Source: Clostridium sp. OF09-36 (GTDB taxonomy: Bacteria > Bacillota > Clostridia > Lachnospirales > Lachnospiraceae). From it: DNA of 64,000 nt. The notes under the pieces were generated by a model, which worked only from the letters and a program-made list of their open reading frames with translations, was not told where the DNA came from and ran no database searches. Both the position numbers and the translations under genes were made by a program. Where the stretch lies: positions 1-64,000 of the forward strand of contig NZ_QUMD01000002.1 in assembly GCF_003481985.1 (NCBI RefSeq). The letters run 5' to 3'. This document shows positions 29,358 to 37,780 of this stretch, in pieces (the stretch's first letter is position 1; the number at the start of each line of letters is the position of its first letter).

Positions 29358-29955
29358 CTTCCTCTTCTCCTTCGCGGAATGTTTCAAGCAGCGCACGGAC
29401 ATCGTCTCCCAGCAAAATGACATTGATGGTCGGATATACCACAAGACGGCTGAAGCCGTCCAGCTCTTCCAGAACATCTAACGGTTCTACAACCTGGTAC
29501 TTTTTCAGCATTGCCAGACTTCTCCGGATTTCCGACACCGACGGCTGCTTTTTTAATAACCGGTAAGTTCCAAGCTTTTCGTGGATCTCGCTTAAGGTCG
29601 TTATGACATTCACCGAAGTAGAGACCGATGACATCTGCTCGTCGTAGATCAGCTTTAAGACCAGCACATACAGCGTAGCCAGCTTCGGCAGCTTCTCTCC
29701 CACCACCTGCTCGCCGCGGATGTAAATGAGTCCCATCTGACTGTTTTCCACTACCTCGATTCCCATAATAGAGAAATACTTCTGGATGAATTCCAGATGC
29801 TGGTTGCACTGGTAAAATTCCGGGTTCGTCTGGTAGCGCTTTGTTTTCCGGTCATAGGTCCGCTCCAGCAAAAAGGTCTGCCGGTATAACAGACGGATGC
29901 TTTCCGAAACCTGCTCCTGCTCCGAGCTGGAAAGTGTCTCAAAATAATCAATCAT
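29338..29955 (-). CDS. jetB: Wadjet protein JetB (MukE-like, DUF4194)
   Basis: This 205-residue protein corresponds to the MukE-like kite subunit of the Wadjet complex. Family-like segments are LYRQTFLLERTYD, NQHLEFIQKYFSIMGIEV and LYIRG-type winged-helix strands, with an acidic C terminus (GEEEDGEPEI). It overlaps jetA by 8 bp and jetC by 20 bp, so translation is coupled. Assignment rests mainly on the neighbouring jetA, jetC and jetD and the matching size. Confidence 0.9.
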   Translation of the reverse strand: MIDYFETLSSSEQEQVSESIRLLYRQTFLLERTYDRKTKRYQTNPEFYQCNQHLEFIQKYFSIMGIEVVENSQMGLIYIRGEQVVGEKLPKLATLYVLVLKLIYDEQMSSVSTSVNVITTLSEIHEKLGTYRLLKKQPSVSEIRRSLAMLKKYQVVEPLDVLEELDGFSRLVVYPTINVILLGDDVRALLETFREGEEEDGEPEI

Positions 29956-31336
29956 TCTTTCTATCCTTTCTCACAAATACCAGTCCCGGATAACGGTAGC
30001 CTGCATGCTCCACCATCGGCGCCTCCTGGTCCAGGACGCGGTACGGACTGTCCTTGCGTACCGAATCATCGTATGCAAGCACCAGCTTCTCAAAGTCCTC
30101 CAGGGAAGATACGGTGTCACTGGTTACTGTAAATTTCCCATTCACCATCTGATCCAGTACAAAGGAACGGATCTGTTTCCGGCTATATCGGTTCTTCATG
30201 CGGTTTAGCTGCAGGATTTCATCCTTAGACAGCTCCACGATTTCCTCCTCCGGCTGTAACTCTGCCGTAAAATCCTGACGGGATTTTCTGCGCTTATATA
30301 ATGACCGGTCTGAAATGACGGTAAACTGGGAAAAATTCATCTTTGAGGCTGTAAGCGCCAGTTTTTCATCGAATGATTCATCCGGTAAACCAGACAATTC
30401 ATTTAAGATCTGGATCACCAGCCCCTTCATGTTGTCCTCCTGGTTCAGGAGGTAATTGAGCCTTGTCACGGTAGCACGGATGTATTTCGTGTGCTCTGTA
30501 TCCATATTTAAAATGCGGTGCTCGATATCATCAAAGCCACGATCGATCAGGTCAAGCTGGCTGATAATGTCTTCCGGCGTAATATCCAACCCTCGCAGCT
30601 GCTTATTGCGCACACAAACTGTCTCCAGCCAGGAAGTATCCTGGCGCATCTGGACCAGCCATTTTTTAATATCGGTCTTATACAGATAAAAGTTATCGGA
30701 GGTTTTTAAAATGTGATATTTCTTCTGCACGATTTCCTGTACATATCCGTCCAGATGCTCTTTCAAAAGGTCCCCGTAATTTTTCTGTTCCAGAAGGCTG
30801 GCGAAGAAACGGTCCATATTGTGGAGCATATCCTGCAGCGTCTTATTGAGCTTTCTCGTATTGACCAGAGCGGTTTTCAAGAGAGAAATGTTGCACCTTG
30901 GATCGTTCTTGAATGCGAACAGGATTGCATAGACATTCTGGATGTAGACCTGGCTGTCATCCTCATCCTCCCCGGCCAGATGCATAAACGCATCCACAAA
31001 CACAGCAGCGTAATCCGGAATGACAATGTTCACTGTCATATTGTGGTAATCATCCACCTTCCGGAGCCACCCGGCCTTTAGCAGCCAGTTTAAAATGCGG
31101 GTAGAAAGCGGCTCCAGCATATCCAGTTCATCTTCCAGCTCGTCCTGTACCATCACCACGCGGGCCTTCGCAAAATAATCGCTCAGGGTCTGAATGCAGA
31201 TTTCCCGGCTTAAAAAGTAATTGCTGTACTGGTATTCGTCATTGATCTGCAAAAGCGCGTCAATATAAACTTGCCGGTTTCTGGAACGGAACAGACCCCA
31301 GAACGAATCCGGTATTTCTAAAAACTGATTTGCCAT
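29948..31336 (-). CDS. jetA: Wadjet protein JetA (MukF-like kleisin)
   Basis: A 462-residue protein beginning MANQFLEIPDSFWGLFRSRNR, the form of JetA seen in the Wadjet subtype common in Firmicutes (I believe type II). Kleisin-type proteins link the two SMC heads. N-terminal winged-helix and central helical character are visible (LLKAGWLRKVDDY, LLKTALVNTRKLNKTLQDMLHNMD). First gene of a four-gene operon; the upstream gap to pgi holds its promoter, which I could not place exactly. Confidence 0.92.
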   Translation of the reverse strand: MANQFLEIPDSFWGLFRSRNRQVYIDALLQINDEYQYSNYFLSREICIQTLSDYFAKARVVMVQDELEDELDMLEPLSTRILNWLLKAGWLRKVDDYHNMTVNIVIPDYAAVFVDAFMHLAGEDEDDSQVYIQNVYAILFAFKNDPRCNISLLKTALVNTRKLNKTLQDMLHNMDRFFASLLEQKNYGDLLKEHLDGYVQEIVQKKYHILKTSDNFYLYKTDIKKWLVQMRQDTSWLETVCVRNKQLRGLDITPEDIISQLDLIDRGFDDIEHRILNMDTEHTKYIRATVTRLNYLLNQEDNMKGLVIQILNELSGLPDESFDEKLALTASKMNFSQFTVISDRSLYKRRKSRQDFTAELQPEEEIVELSKDEILQLNRMKNRYSRKQIRSFVLDQMVNGKFTVTSDTVSSLEDFEKLVLAYDDSVRKDSPYRVLDQEAPMVEHAGYRYPGLVFVRKDRKND

Positions 31337-31370
31337 AGTAATTGATTCCTTATTTTTTGTTGCAATGCAT

Positions 31371-31396
31371 AGTCAGTAATTTCACGGAGACTGACT
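31371..31396. promoter_or_regulatory. Inverted repeat upstream of jetA
   Basis: AGTCAGT (31371-31377) and ACTGACT (31390-31396) form a 7-bp inverted repeat with a 12-nt gap, 35 bp upstream of the jetA start. It could be an operator or a leader hairpin. Evidence is the symmetry and position only. Confidence 0.35.
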
Positions 31397-31467
31397 GTGG
31401 TTTGTTTCTGTTTGTAATTCATCTCACTATTTATAGAGAATAGGAGAATCCTTGCTACCGTTTGTCG

Positions 31468-31507
31468 AAAAATGCTGCTGCCCAGGTCATGCCTGCTGCA
31501 GCAGCAT
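31468..31507 (-). terminator. Terminator downstream of pgi
   Basis: On the minus strand the arms ATGCTGCTGC and GCAGCAGCAT (plus 31498-31507 and 31472-31481) pair and are followed by TTTTTC. It lies about 110 bp after the pgi stop, before the jet operon promoter. Confidence 0.75.
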
Positions 31508-31569
31508 CTGTTACTTCTCCATGATAAACAAACTTTTATTTATCCTATCGTTGTATCTGAGATTTTGTT

Positions 31570-31597
31570 CCTGTTCACGCACGGTGCCAACAGCAAC
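31570..31597. repeat. Interspersed spacer palindrome, divergent copy 3
   Basis: CCTGTTCACGCACGGTGCCA and then ACAGCAAC. It keeps the CTGTTCACGC and AACAGCAAC ends of the shared element but the centre differs. It lies between the pgi stop and its terminator. Confidence 0.45.
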
Positions 31598-31614
31598 TTT
31601 TTTCAAAACAATCC

Positions 31615-33195
31615 TTAAATTTCTAACAGATCACTGAATGCCTTCAATGCTCCATCGGTTTCATGAGCCAGAACACGTTTTGCAAGGACCTTACCAAGCT
31701 GTACGCCCTCCTGGTCAAAACTGTTTACATTCCATAAAAAGCCCTGGAACATTACCTTATTCTCGAAGTGTGCAAGCAGTGCGCCAAGAGCACCCGGATT
31801 TACCTGCTCACCAATGATGATGCTCGATGGACGTCCGCCCTCAAAGTTTTTATTGCGGTTTTCATCGGCCTTGCCGCATGCAAATGCCATGATCTGTGCT
31901 GCCACGTTTGCACAAAGCTTCTGCTGACTGGTGCTGCCCTGAATGACAACATCAGTCTCCATCTGGTTTTTCTTAAAGCCAACGAACTGCAGCGGAACAA
32001 TGTCAGTTCCCTGATGCAGCAGCTGGTAGAAGGAATGCTGGCCATTGGTTCCAGGCTCACCAAAGATTACCGGTCCGGTCACATAGTTCATCGGCTCGCC
32101 AAAACGGTTTACGGACTTACCATTGGACTCCATGTCAAGCTGCTGCAGATGTGCCGGGAAGCGGCTCAGTGCCTGGGAGTACGGAAGCACTGCGGTACAC
32201 GGATAGCCAAGCACGTTGCGCTCGTATACACCGATCAGTGCGTCTAACATTGCTGCATTCTTCGTTACATCGGTCTCTGTTGCCAGTTTGTCTGCCTCTG
32301 CTGCACCCTCTAAAAACTGTGCAAACACCTCCGGTCCGAAAGCCAGGGAGAGAACTGCACCGCCAACTGCGGAGGTAGAGGAATAACGGCCGCCAATATA
32401 ATCATCCATGAAGAATGCAGCCAGATAATCGCTGCTCTTCGCAAGTGGGGAGGTCTCACTGGTTACTGCGATCATATGCTTCGATGCATCCAGACCTGCA
32501 TTCTTTAATGCGTCCTTTACGAAAGACTCATTCGTCAGGGTCTCAAGGGTTGTGCCAGACTTGGAAACCAGTACGAAAATAGAATGTGCGACATCGATTC
32601 CATGCAGAACTGCTGCTGCATCATCCGGGTCTACATTGCTGATGAATTTTGCTTCCATCTTAAATGTACCATTCTTCTTTGCCCAGTTTTCCAGCGCCAG
32701 ATACATTGCTCTCGGTCCAAGGTCACTTCCTCCGATACCGATCTGAACAACCGTGGTAAACTTTTCTCCTGCCGCATTGGTGATCTCACCGCTGTGAACC
32801 TTGTTTGCAAACTCAGCAATGCGCTCCTGCTGCTCTTTGTAGAAGGTACGCTTGTCCACACCATCTGCAGTGACTGCGTCACCAAGCTGTCCGCGGGTCA
32901 TGTGATGCAGTACCAGTCGCTTCTCACCGGTATTGATCACCTCACCATTGTAAAGAGCTTTAAATTTCTCTGCCAGCTGAGCCTCTGCAGCCAGCTTCTT
33001 TAATGCCTCCAGTACATTGTCATCGACCTGCTTTGCTGCGTAGTGGTAAACAAGTCCCTTTGCCATCGGCACGCTGTATTTTTTCACGCGCTCTGCGCCG
33101 TTATCTCCGGTCATAGCCTCCGCAAGGTTTACGCGGGATGCTTTTTCCAGCTCCTGATAGGAAGTAAGAGTGTCCAGGTTGTTCCAGGTAATCAT
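31615..33195 (-). CDS. pgi: Glucose-6-phosphate isomerase
   Basis: This cytoplasmic glycolytic enzyme, about 526 residues, interconverts glucose-6-phosphate and fructose-6-phosphate. The family signatures are clear: GIGGSDLGPRAMYLAL, SKSGTTLETLTNESF, DDYIGGRYSSTSAVGG, and the C-terminal NSFDQEGVQLGKVLAK. Two adjacent ATGs occur; the second (33195) has better spacing from GGAGG. It is flanked by its own terminator and a spacer containing a divergent promoter for the YdjM-like gene. Confidence 0.97.
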   Translation of the reverse strand: MITWNNLDTLTSYQELEKASRVNLAEAMTGDNGAERVKKYSVPMAKGLVYHYAAKQVDDNVLEALKKLAAEAQLAEKFKALYNGEVINTGEKRLVLHHMTRGQLGDAVTADGVDKRTFYKEQQERIAEFANKVHSGEITNAAGEKFTTVVQIGIGGSDLGPRAMYLALENWAKKNGTFKMEAKFISNVDPDDAAAVLHGIDVAHSIFVLVSKSGTTLETLTNESFVKDALKNAGLDASKHMIAVTSETSPLAKSSDYLAAFFMDDYIGGRYSSTSAVGGAVLSLAFGPEVFAQFLEGAAEADKLATETDVTKNAAMLDALIGVYERNVLGYPCTAVLPYSQALSRFPAHLQQLDMESNGKSVNRFGEPMNYVTGPVIFGEPGTNGQHSFYQLLHQGTDIVPLQFVGFKKNQMETDVVIQGSTSQQKLCANVAAQIMAFACGKADENRNKNFEGGRPSSIIIGEQVNPGALGALLAHFENKVMFQGFLWNVNSFDQEGVQLGKVLAKRVLAHETDGALKAFSDLLEI

Positions 33196-33323
33196 CATGA
33201 TTCCTCCTTCAATACATTATACTGATCTTCAGCCGATAATTTTCTGTCAATCATGATAATTATACTATTGAATACGGGGGATTTCAAGAGATTTCAAGGA
33301 TACGCTGTACAACTATAAGATCA

Positions 33324-33349
33324 CCTGTTTGCGCAATGCACGAACAATC
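33324..33349. repeat. Interspersed spacer palindrome, copy 4
   Basis: CCTGTTTGCGCAATGCACGA followed by ACAATC, matching the CTGTTTGCGCAA core. It lies in the pgi upstream spacer. Confidence 0.6.
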
Positions 33350-33407
33350 TCTCTAAAACTTATGTTTTCCGGCAATATACACTCAGCAAAGTATCACGAT
33401 GATTCCC

Positions 33408-33435
33408 TTGAAAATTTTCTTTTCTGTGATATACT
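33408..33435 (+). promoter_or_regulatory. Promoter for the YdjM-like gene
   Basis: TTGAAA (33408-33413), a 16-bp spacer and TATACT (33430-33435), about 115 bp upstream of the start codon. Confidence 0.6.
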
Positions 33436-33550
33436 GTAAGTTCCTGAATTTTTAATAAAACTCCGATAGTTTTCCTTTCCGGCAGAAAAATATGACAGCC
33501 AGGTAAGACAAAACAAGATGAGACACAATCACACAAAGGAAGAGAAAACC

Positions 33551-34171
33551 ATGTTAGGAAAAACACATATGGCAGTTGGAGTTGCCGCATCCATGCTGCT
33601 TTTTCAACCAAATACATTACCAGAACTGATTTTTGGAGCCGGGGCAGCGGCAATCGGTTCCGTAATCAGTGATATCGACTGCAGTTCCTCGGAAAGCAGC
33701 CGCAGAGCAGACAAGATTATATTTGCAGCAGAAACAATCGTGATCGGAATTGCTGCTGTCGAAGCGCACTGGCATATCGGTCTCTACCAGAAACTTATGA
33801 GCAACAGTTCTGTCAGCCGCATCATCTTAGCATGTGCTGCATTTCTGGCCATATGCGCCTATGGAAAGAAAACACCGCACCGTTCTTTTATGCATTCGTT
33901 TCTGGCAGGCGGGCTCCTTTCCAGCTCCGTAGCCGTATTTCTTCCGACGCTGGTACCTTACTTTGGAGCCGCATTCCTTTCCCACCTGATTCTGGATTTG
34001 CTGAATCGCAAAGGAGAACAGCTTTTTTATCCTTACCAGAAACGTTTCAGCCTCGGAATCTGTTCCGCGTCCGGACTGATCAATAAGATCTTTCTTCTTT
34101 GCGGCTCAGTCATGTCGGCAGGAGTAATCTTAAAGCTTTTGGCTGGTATGGTGATTGCGGCACACAGGTAG
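33551..34171 (+). CDS. YdjM/DUF457-family membrane-bound metal-dependent hydrolase
   Basis: This 206-residue integral membrane protein has the family metal-binding pattern: KTHMAVG near the N terminus, SDIDCSSSES, TPHRSFMHSF and LSHLILDLLNRKG. There are about four to five hydrophobic segments. The chosen ATG (33551) follows AAAGGAAGAGAAAACC; an upstream in-frame ATG exists at 33518. E. coli YdjM is LexA-regulated, but I see no LexA box here. Substrate unknown. Confidence 0.88.
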   Translation: MLGKTHMAVGVAASMLLFQPNTLPELIFGAGAAAIGSVISDIDCSSSESSRRADKIIFAAETIVIGIAAVEAHWHIGLYQKLMSNSSVSRIILACAAFLAICAYGKKTPHRSFMHSFLAGGLLSSSVAVFLPTLVPYFGAAFLSHLILDLLNRKGEQLFYPYQKRFSLGICSASGLINKIFLLCGSVMSAGVILKLLAGMVIAAHR

Positions 34172-34372
34172 AACCGTAAAACCCGCTTCATCAGCAATCA
34201 CCATTGACCAGCCCTTCTTATTGCTCCTCCAGATGGTCAACATTTCTCTGGTCATGCGCCGTGTAGCGCATAGCTCTTCCATATCCGCCTTTGTGGCGGT
34301 AGGACGCATGACCTTTCCTGACATTCGTTTTTGCGCTGACGCCGCCCTGATCACCTTAATCATATTGCTCAA
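34130..34372 (-). CDS. Unrecognised small ORF, possible gene remnant
   Basis: An 80-residue open frame convergent with, and overlapping by about 40 bp, the end of the YdjM-like gene. The composition is protein-like (MIKVIRAASAQKRMSGKVM, ADMEELCATRRMTREMLTIW, VIADEAGFTVLPVC) and basic. The only starts are TTG/ATG codons without a good ribosome binding site, and I cannot assign a family. It could be a decayed mobile-element gene or chance. It is the only coding potential in the 320-bp gap before the first Uma2 gene. Confidence 0.3.
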   Translation of the reverse strand: MSNMIKVIRAASAQKRMSGKVMRPTATKADMEELCATRRMTREMLTIWRSNKKGWSMVIADEAGFTVLPVCRNHHTSQKL

Positions 34373-34494
34373 TGTCTCGTTGTCTTCTTTTCATTTTTAT
34401 GGTAGCATTATTTATAGATACAGATGATTACATCAGAAAAGAGAATATAGAAATATTTTAAAGAACTATACTATTGCAGAAAGGAAGTGTTTTT

Positions 34495-35043
34495 ATGCCA
34501 TTATTGAAAGACTACTACACCGCAGAAGATTACTGGAATCTGTCAGAGGGTGAACGTGCAGAGCTAATTGATGGAAAATTCTACAATATGGCACCGCCAA
34601 GTCTTACGCATCAAACTTTATCCATTGAACTTGCATCTACATTTCGTAATTATATAAAATCCAAGGGTGGCTCATGCCGTGCTCTTACAGCTCCATTTGC
34701 AGTTAATCTCGACGCCAATGATAAAAACTGGGTTGAGCCGGATGTTATGGTCGTATGCAACAGAGACAAGCTCACAGAACGCAGTTGCATTGGTGCTCCA
34801 GATCTGATCATCGAGATTGTATCTCCATCCAGCCGTAAAATAGATTATATCAAAAAGAATGCTTTATACTTAGATGCCGGAGTAAAAGAATACTGGATTG
34901 TAGATCCTATGAGAAAAAGCACTTTAGTCTACTGTTACGACGAAGACGCTACACCTATATTCTATCCTTTTGATACCCCTATTGCTGTAGGTATTTATCC
35001 CGATTTAAGCATTACTATTGCAGATTTATTACAAACGCCTTGA
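34495..35043 (+). CDS. Uma2-family (DUF820) restriction-endonuclease-fold protein, copy 1
   Basis: A 182-residue protein of the Uma2 family, which has a PD-(D/E)XK nuclease-like fold. Candidate catalytic acids lie in NWVEPDVMVV and DLIIEIVSPSS, followed by the conserved YLDAGVKEYWIVDP. The ATG (34495) follows AAAGGAAGTGTTTTT. The next gene is a clear paralogue, and the leader just upstream (CTATTGCAGAAAGGAA) is repeated there. The family's biological role is not settled; a nuclease or a domesticated or selfish element are possibilities. Confidence 0.9.
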   Translation: MPLLKDYYTAEDYWNLSEGERAELIDGKFYNMAPPSLTHQTLSIELASTFRNYIKSKGGSCRALTAPFAVNLDANDKNWVEPDVMVVCNRDKLTERSCIGAPDLIIEIVSPSSRKIDYIKKNALYLDAGVKEYWIVDPMRKSTLVYCYDEDATPIFYPFDTPIAVGIYPDLSITIADLLQTP

Positions 35044-35197
35044 CCGGTAAACCCTCATAAAAAAAATTTTCTTCAGAATTTCTCATCCAGAGGGATCGAT
35101 CTATTGATAATTAGCTTATAAAGCGTAAAACTATCCATCGCTAATCGTCATATGAAAATTTTGAAGAGCAATATTATTGCAGAAAGGAAATGTTTTT

Positions 35198-35737
35198 ATG
35201 CCGCTATTAAAAGACTACTACACCGCAGAAGATTACTGGAATCTGCCAGAGGGCGAACGTGCGGAGTTGATCGATGGAAAATTCTACGATATGGCACCAG
35301 CAAGCCGGATTCATCAGAAACTGGTCTCTAAATTGACTTCTATCATTGATCAATACATTTCAGATCACCACGGCTCTTGTGAAGTCTATCCTGCTCCATT
35401 TGCTGTCAATCTCGACGCTGATGACAAAGATTGGGTAGAACCGGATGTCTCTGTAATCTGTGATTCAAATAAGCTGACTGATCGTGGATGTTCCGGAGCT
35501 CCGGATTTGGTTTTCGAAATTGTATCTCCATCAAGTCGGAGAATGGATTATAACCGAAAAAATACACTCTATTCCGACGCAGGCGTCCGGGAATACTGGA
35601 TTGTCGATCCAGCAAAAGAACGCGTTACTGTTTACCATTACGAAGAAGATGCAGCACCAGTGATCTACTCCTTTACACAGGATATTCCGGTCGGAATCTA
35701 TCCGGGACTGACAATCAAAATCAATGATTTACTGTAA
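35198..35737 (+). CDS. Uma2-family (DUF820) restriction-endonuclease-fold protein, copy 2
   Basis: A 179-residue paralogue of the preceding gene, nearly identical at the N terminus (MPLLKDYYTAEDYWNLPEGE) and diverging in the middle. Active-site-like residues are kept (DWVEPDVSVI, DLVFEIVSPSS), as is YSDAGVREYWIVDP. The upstream 25 bp including TTGCAGAAAGGAAATG resembles the first copy, so the duplication unit included the leader. It is followed by a strong bidirectional terminator. Confidence 0.9.
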   Translation: MPLLKDYYTAEDYWNLPEGERAELIDGKFYDMAPASRIHQKLVSKLTSIIDQYISDHHGSCEVYPAPFAVNLDADDKDWVEPDVSVICDSNKLTDRGCSGAPDLVFEIVSPSSRRMDYNRKNTLYSDAGVREYWIVDPAKERVTVYHYEEDAAPVIYSFTQDIPVGIYPGLTIKINDLL

Positions 35738-35751
35738 CTGAAGCGCGTTAA

Positions 35752-35789
35752 AAAAGGGACTTTCAGAGCAATCTCTGAAAGTCCCTTTT
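35752..35789. terminator. Bidirectional terminator between convergent Uma2 and GGGtGRT genes
   Basis: Arms 35752-35768 and 35773-35789 (AAAAGGGACTTTCAGAG/CTCTGAAAGTCCCTTTT) are perfectly complementary with a CAAT loop. An A-run lies on one side and a T-run on the other. Confidence 0.92.
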
Positions 35790-35813
35790 CACTTTATTTT
35801 AAGCCATTTTCAA

Positions 35814-36823
35814 TTAGAATTTACCAGCGGTAGCTGCTTCCTCAATCGCAACTGCAACTGCAACGGTCATGCCGACCATCGGGTTGTTACCAGCGCCGAT
35901 CAGACCCATCATCTCAACGTGAGCAGGCACGGAAGAAGAACCTGCGAACTGTGCATCGGAATGCATACGGCCAAGGGTATCGGTCATACCGTAGGAAGCC
36001 GGGCCTGCTGCCATGTTATCCGGATGCAGGGTACGTCCGGTACCACCACCAGAAGCTACGGAGAAGTACTTCTTGCCTGCTTCCAGTCTCTCCTTCTTGT
36101 AGGTACCTGCTACCGGATGCTGGAAACGGGTCGGGTTGGTAGAGTTACCGGTGATGGAACGTCTACGTTCTCTTTCCACATGATTGCAACGCCTTCCGGA
36201 ACGCTGTTTGCGCCGTAGCAGTTTACTTTTGCACGAAGGCCTTCAGAGTAGGATTTACGGAATACTTCCTTAACCTCATTGGTGTATGGGTTGTACTCAG
36301 TCTCGATGTAGGTGAAGCCGTTGATACGTGCGATGATCTGAGCTGCGTCTTTTCCAAGACCGTTTAAGATAACGCGAAGCGGTTTCTGACGAACTTTGTT
36401 TGCTTTCTCAGCGATACCGATTGCGCCCTCTGCTGCTGCGAAGGACTCGTGGCCTGCCAGGAATGCGAAGCACTCGGTCTCCTCTTCCAGAAGCATCTTG
36501 CCCAGGTTACCATGGCCAAGACCTACTTTACGGGTATCTGCAACGGAACCCGGGATACAGAATGCCTGAAGGCCCTCGCCGATTGCTGCTGCTGCCTCAG
36601 ATGCTTTTCTGCAGCCTTTTTTGATTGCGATTGCTGCGCCTACGGTGTAAGCCCATTTTGCGTTCTCGAAGCAGATCGGCTGAATGCCCTCGATCATTTT
36701 GTATACGTCAAGACCTGCGTCTTTGGTGATCTTCTCTGCCTCTTCAATGGAAGCGATGCCATAGCTGTTTAATGCTTCATTGATCTGTTTGATACGTCTC
36801 TCATATGATTCAAATAATGCCAT
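35814..36823 (-). CDS. GGGtGRT protein (one frame break)
   Basis: A protein of about 336 residues after repair, named for its motif SVASGGGTGRTLHPD. It starts MALFESYERRIKQINEAL and contains GHESFAAAEGAIGIAEKAN and a C-terminal GLIGAGNNPMVGMTVAVAVAIEEAA. The frame break near 36168 is repaired by one A (GAGAACG to GAGAAACG), giving WKEKRRRSITGNSTNP. It is directly downstream of a NifU-like scaffold gene (18-bp gap), a pairing I recognise from anaerobes. The function is unknown; an Fe-S or metal-linked role is inferred from the partner only. Confidence 0.9.
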
Positions 36824-36841
36824 GATTATAGTCCTCCTTCT

Positions 36842-37534
36842 TTACGCCTGTCTCGGGTCGATGATCTTAACTGCATCAGCAACACGGCCATACTGACCTT
36901 TTGCCTTCTCCCAAGCGGTGTTCGGATCGTCACCCTTCTTGATGAAGTCAGTCATCTTGCCAAGGCTTACGAACTGATAACCAATGATCTGATCGTCTGC
37001 ATCCAGAGCGATACCGGTTACATAGCCCTCAGCCATCTCCAGGTAACGAGGACCTTTCTTTAAGGTTCCGTACATGGTACCAACCTGGGAACGAAGACCC
37101 TTACCTAAGTCCTCCAGGCCAGCGCCGATCGGCAGACCGTCCTCAGAGAATGCACTCTGGGTTCTGCCATATGCGATCTGTAAGAACAGCTCTCTCATAG
37201 CGGTGTTGATTGCGTCACATACCAGGTCGGTGTTCAGAGCTTCCAGAACAGTTAAGCCAGGAAGAATCTCAGCTGCCATTGCAGCGGAGTGGGTCATACC
37301 GGAGCATCCGATGGTCTCTACCAGAGCCTCCTGGATAATACCCTCTTTTACGTTCAGGGTCAGCTTGCAGGCACCCTGCTGCGGAGCACACCAGCCCACA
37401 CCATGGGTCAAACCGGAAATGTCGGAAACCTGTTTGGACTGTACCCATTTTGCTTCTTCCGGGATCGGAGCAGCGCCATGATGAACGCCCTGTGCAACTG
37501 TGCACATCTCTTCTACTTCATGTGAATAAATCAT
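36842..37534 (-). CDS. NifU/IscU-like iron-sulfur scaffold protein
   Basis: A 230-residue protein related to the NifU N-terminal (IscU) fold. Cysteines are in GVGWCAPQQGACKL, ETIGCSGMTHSAAMA and TDLVCDAINTAM, in IscU-like positions. There is a C-terminal extension (GYVTGIALDADDQIIGYQFVSLGK) beyond the IscU domain. It is the first gene of a two-gene unit with the GGGtGRT protein. It probably holds a cluster or metal for that partner rather than serving general assembly, but this is inference. Confidence 0.87.
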   Translation of the reverse strand: MIYSHEVEEMCTVAQGVHHGAAPIPEEAKWVQSKQVSDISGLTHGVGWCAPQQGACKLTLNVKEGIIQEALVETIGCSGMTHSAAMAAEILPGLTVLEALNTDLVCDAINTAMRELFLQIAYGRTQSAFSEDGLPIGAGLEDLGKGLRSQVGTMYGTLKKGPRYLEMAEGYVTGIALDADDQIIGYQFVSLGKMTDFIKKGDDPNTAWEKAKGQYGRVADAVKIIDPRQA

Positions 37535-37712
37535 GTTAAAACTCCTTTCAACTATGTAATGTCCTGAAAGTACGTGCTAAATGATGCTTCCGAAAATCTG
37601 CATTGCCCTGTACCCGGCAACGATATGAGATTGTCAAAAACATCACACCATACTTGATGTTATTTTCTCATAAAAGAGACAAATAGTCCAGTATTTTTTT
37701 GTAGAAATTTAA

Positions 37713-37746
37713 GAGCAGGTGGCACAAAGATTTGTGCCACCTGCTC
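37713..37746. terminator. Terminator downstream of nfnB
   Basis: GAGCAGGTGGCACAAA (37713-37728) and TTTGTGCCACCTGCTC (37731-37746) are perfectly complementary around a 2-nt centre. The hairpin is flanked by A-rich sequence on one side and CCTTTTTTAG on the other. Confidence 0.85.
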
Positions 37747-37780
37747 CTTTTTTAGCATTTTGTCTATTATTTTGTTATTT

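Larger units (their letters stand above)
33199..33550. other. Divergent spacer between pgi and the YdjM-like gene
   Basis: A 350-bp gap with no gene. It carries a copy of the interspersed palindrome (33324-33349) and a plus-strand promoter (33408-33435). The minus-strand promoter for pgi is probably near 33230-33270, which is A/T rich, but no pair of boxes with good spacing is evident. Confidence 0.6.

Noticed and set aside
33199..33240. A consensus-looking TTGACA/TATAAT pair upstream of pgi
   Set aside because: The spacer is about 23 bp, too long for a sigma-A promoter.
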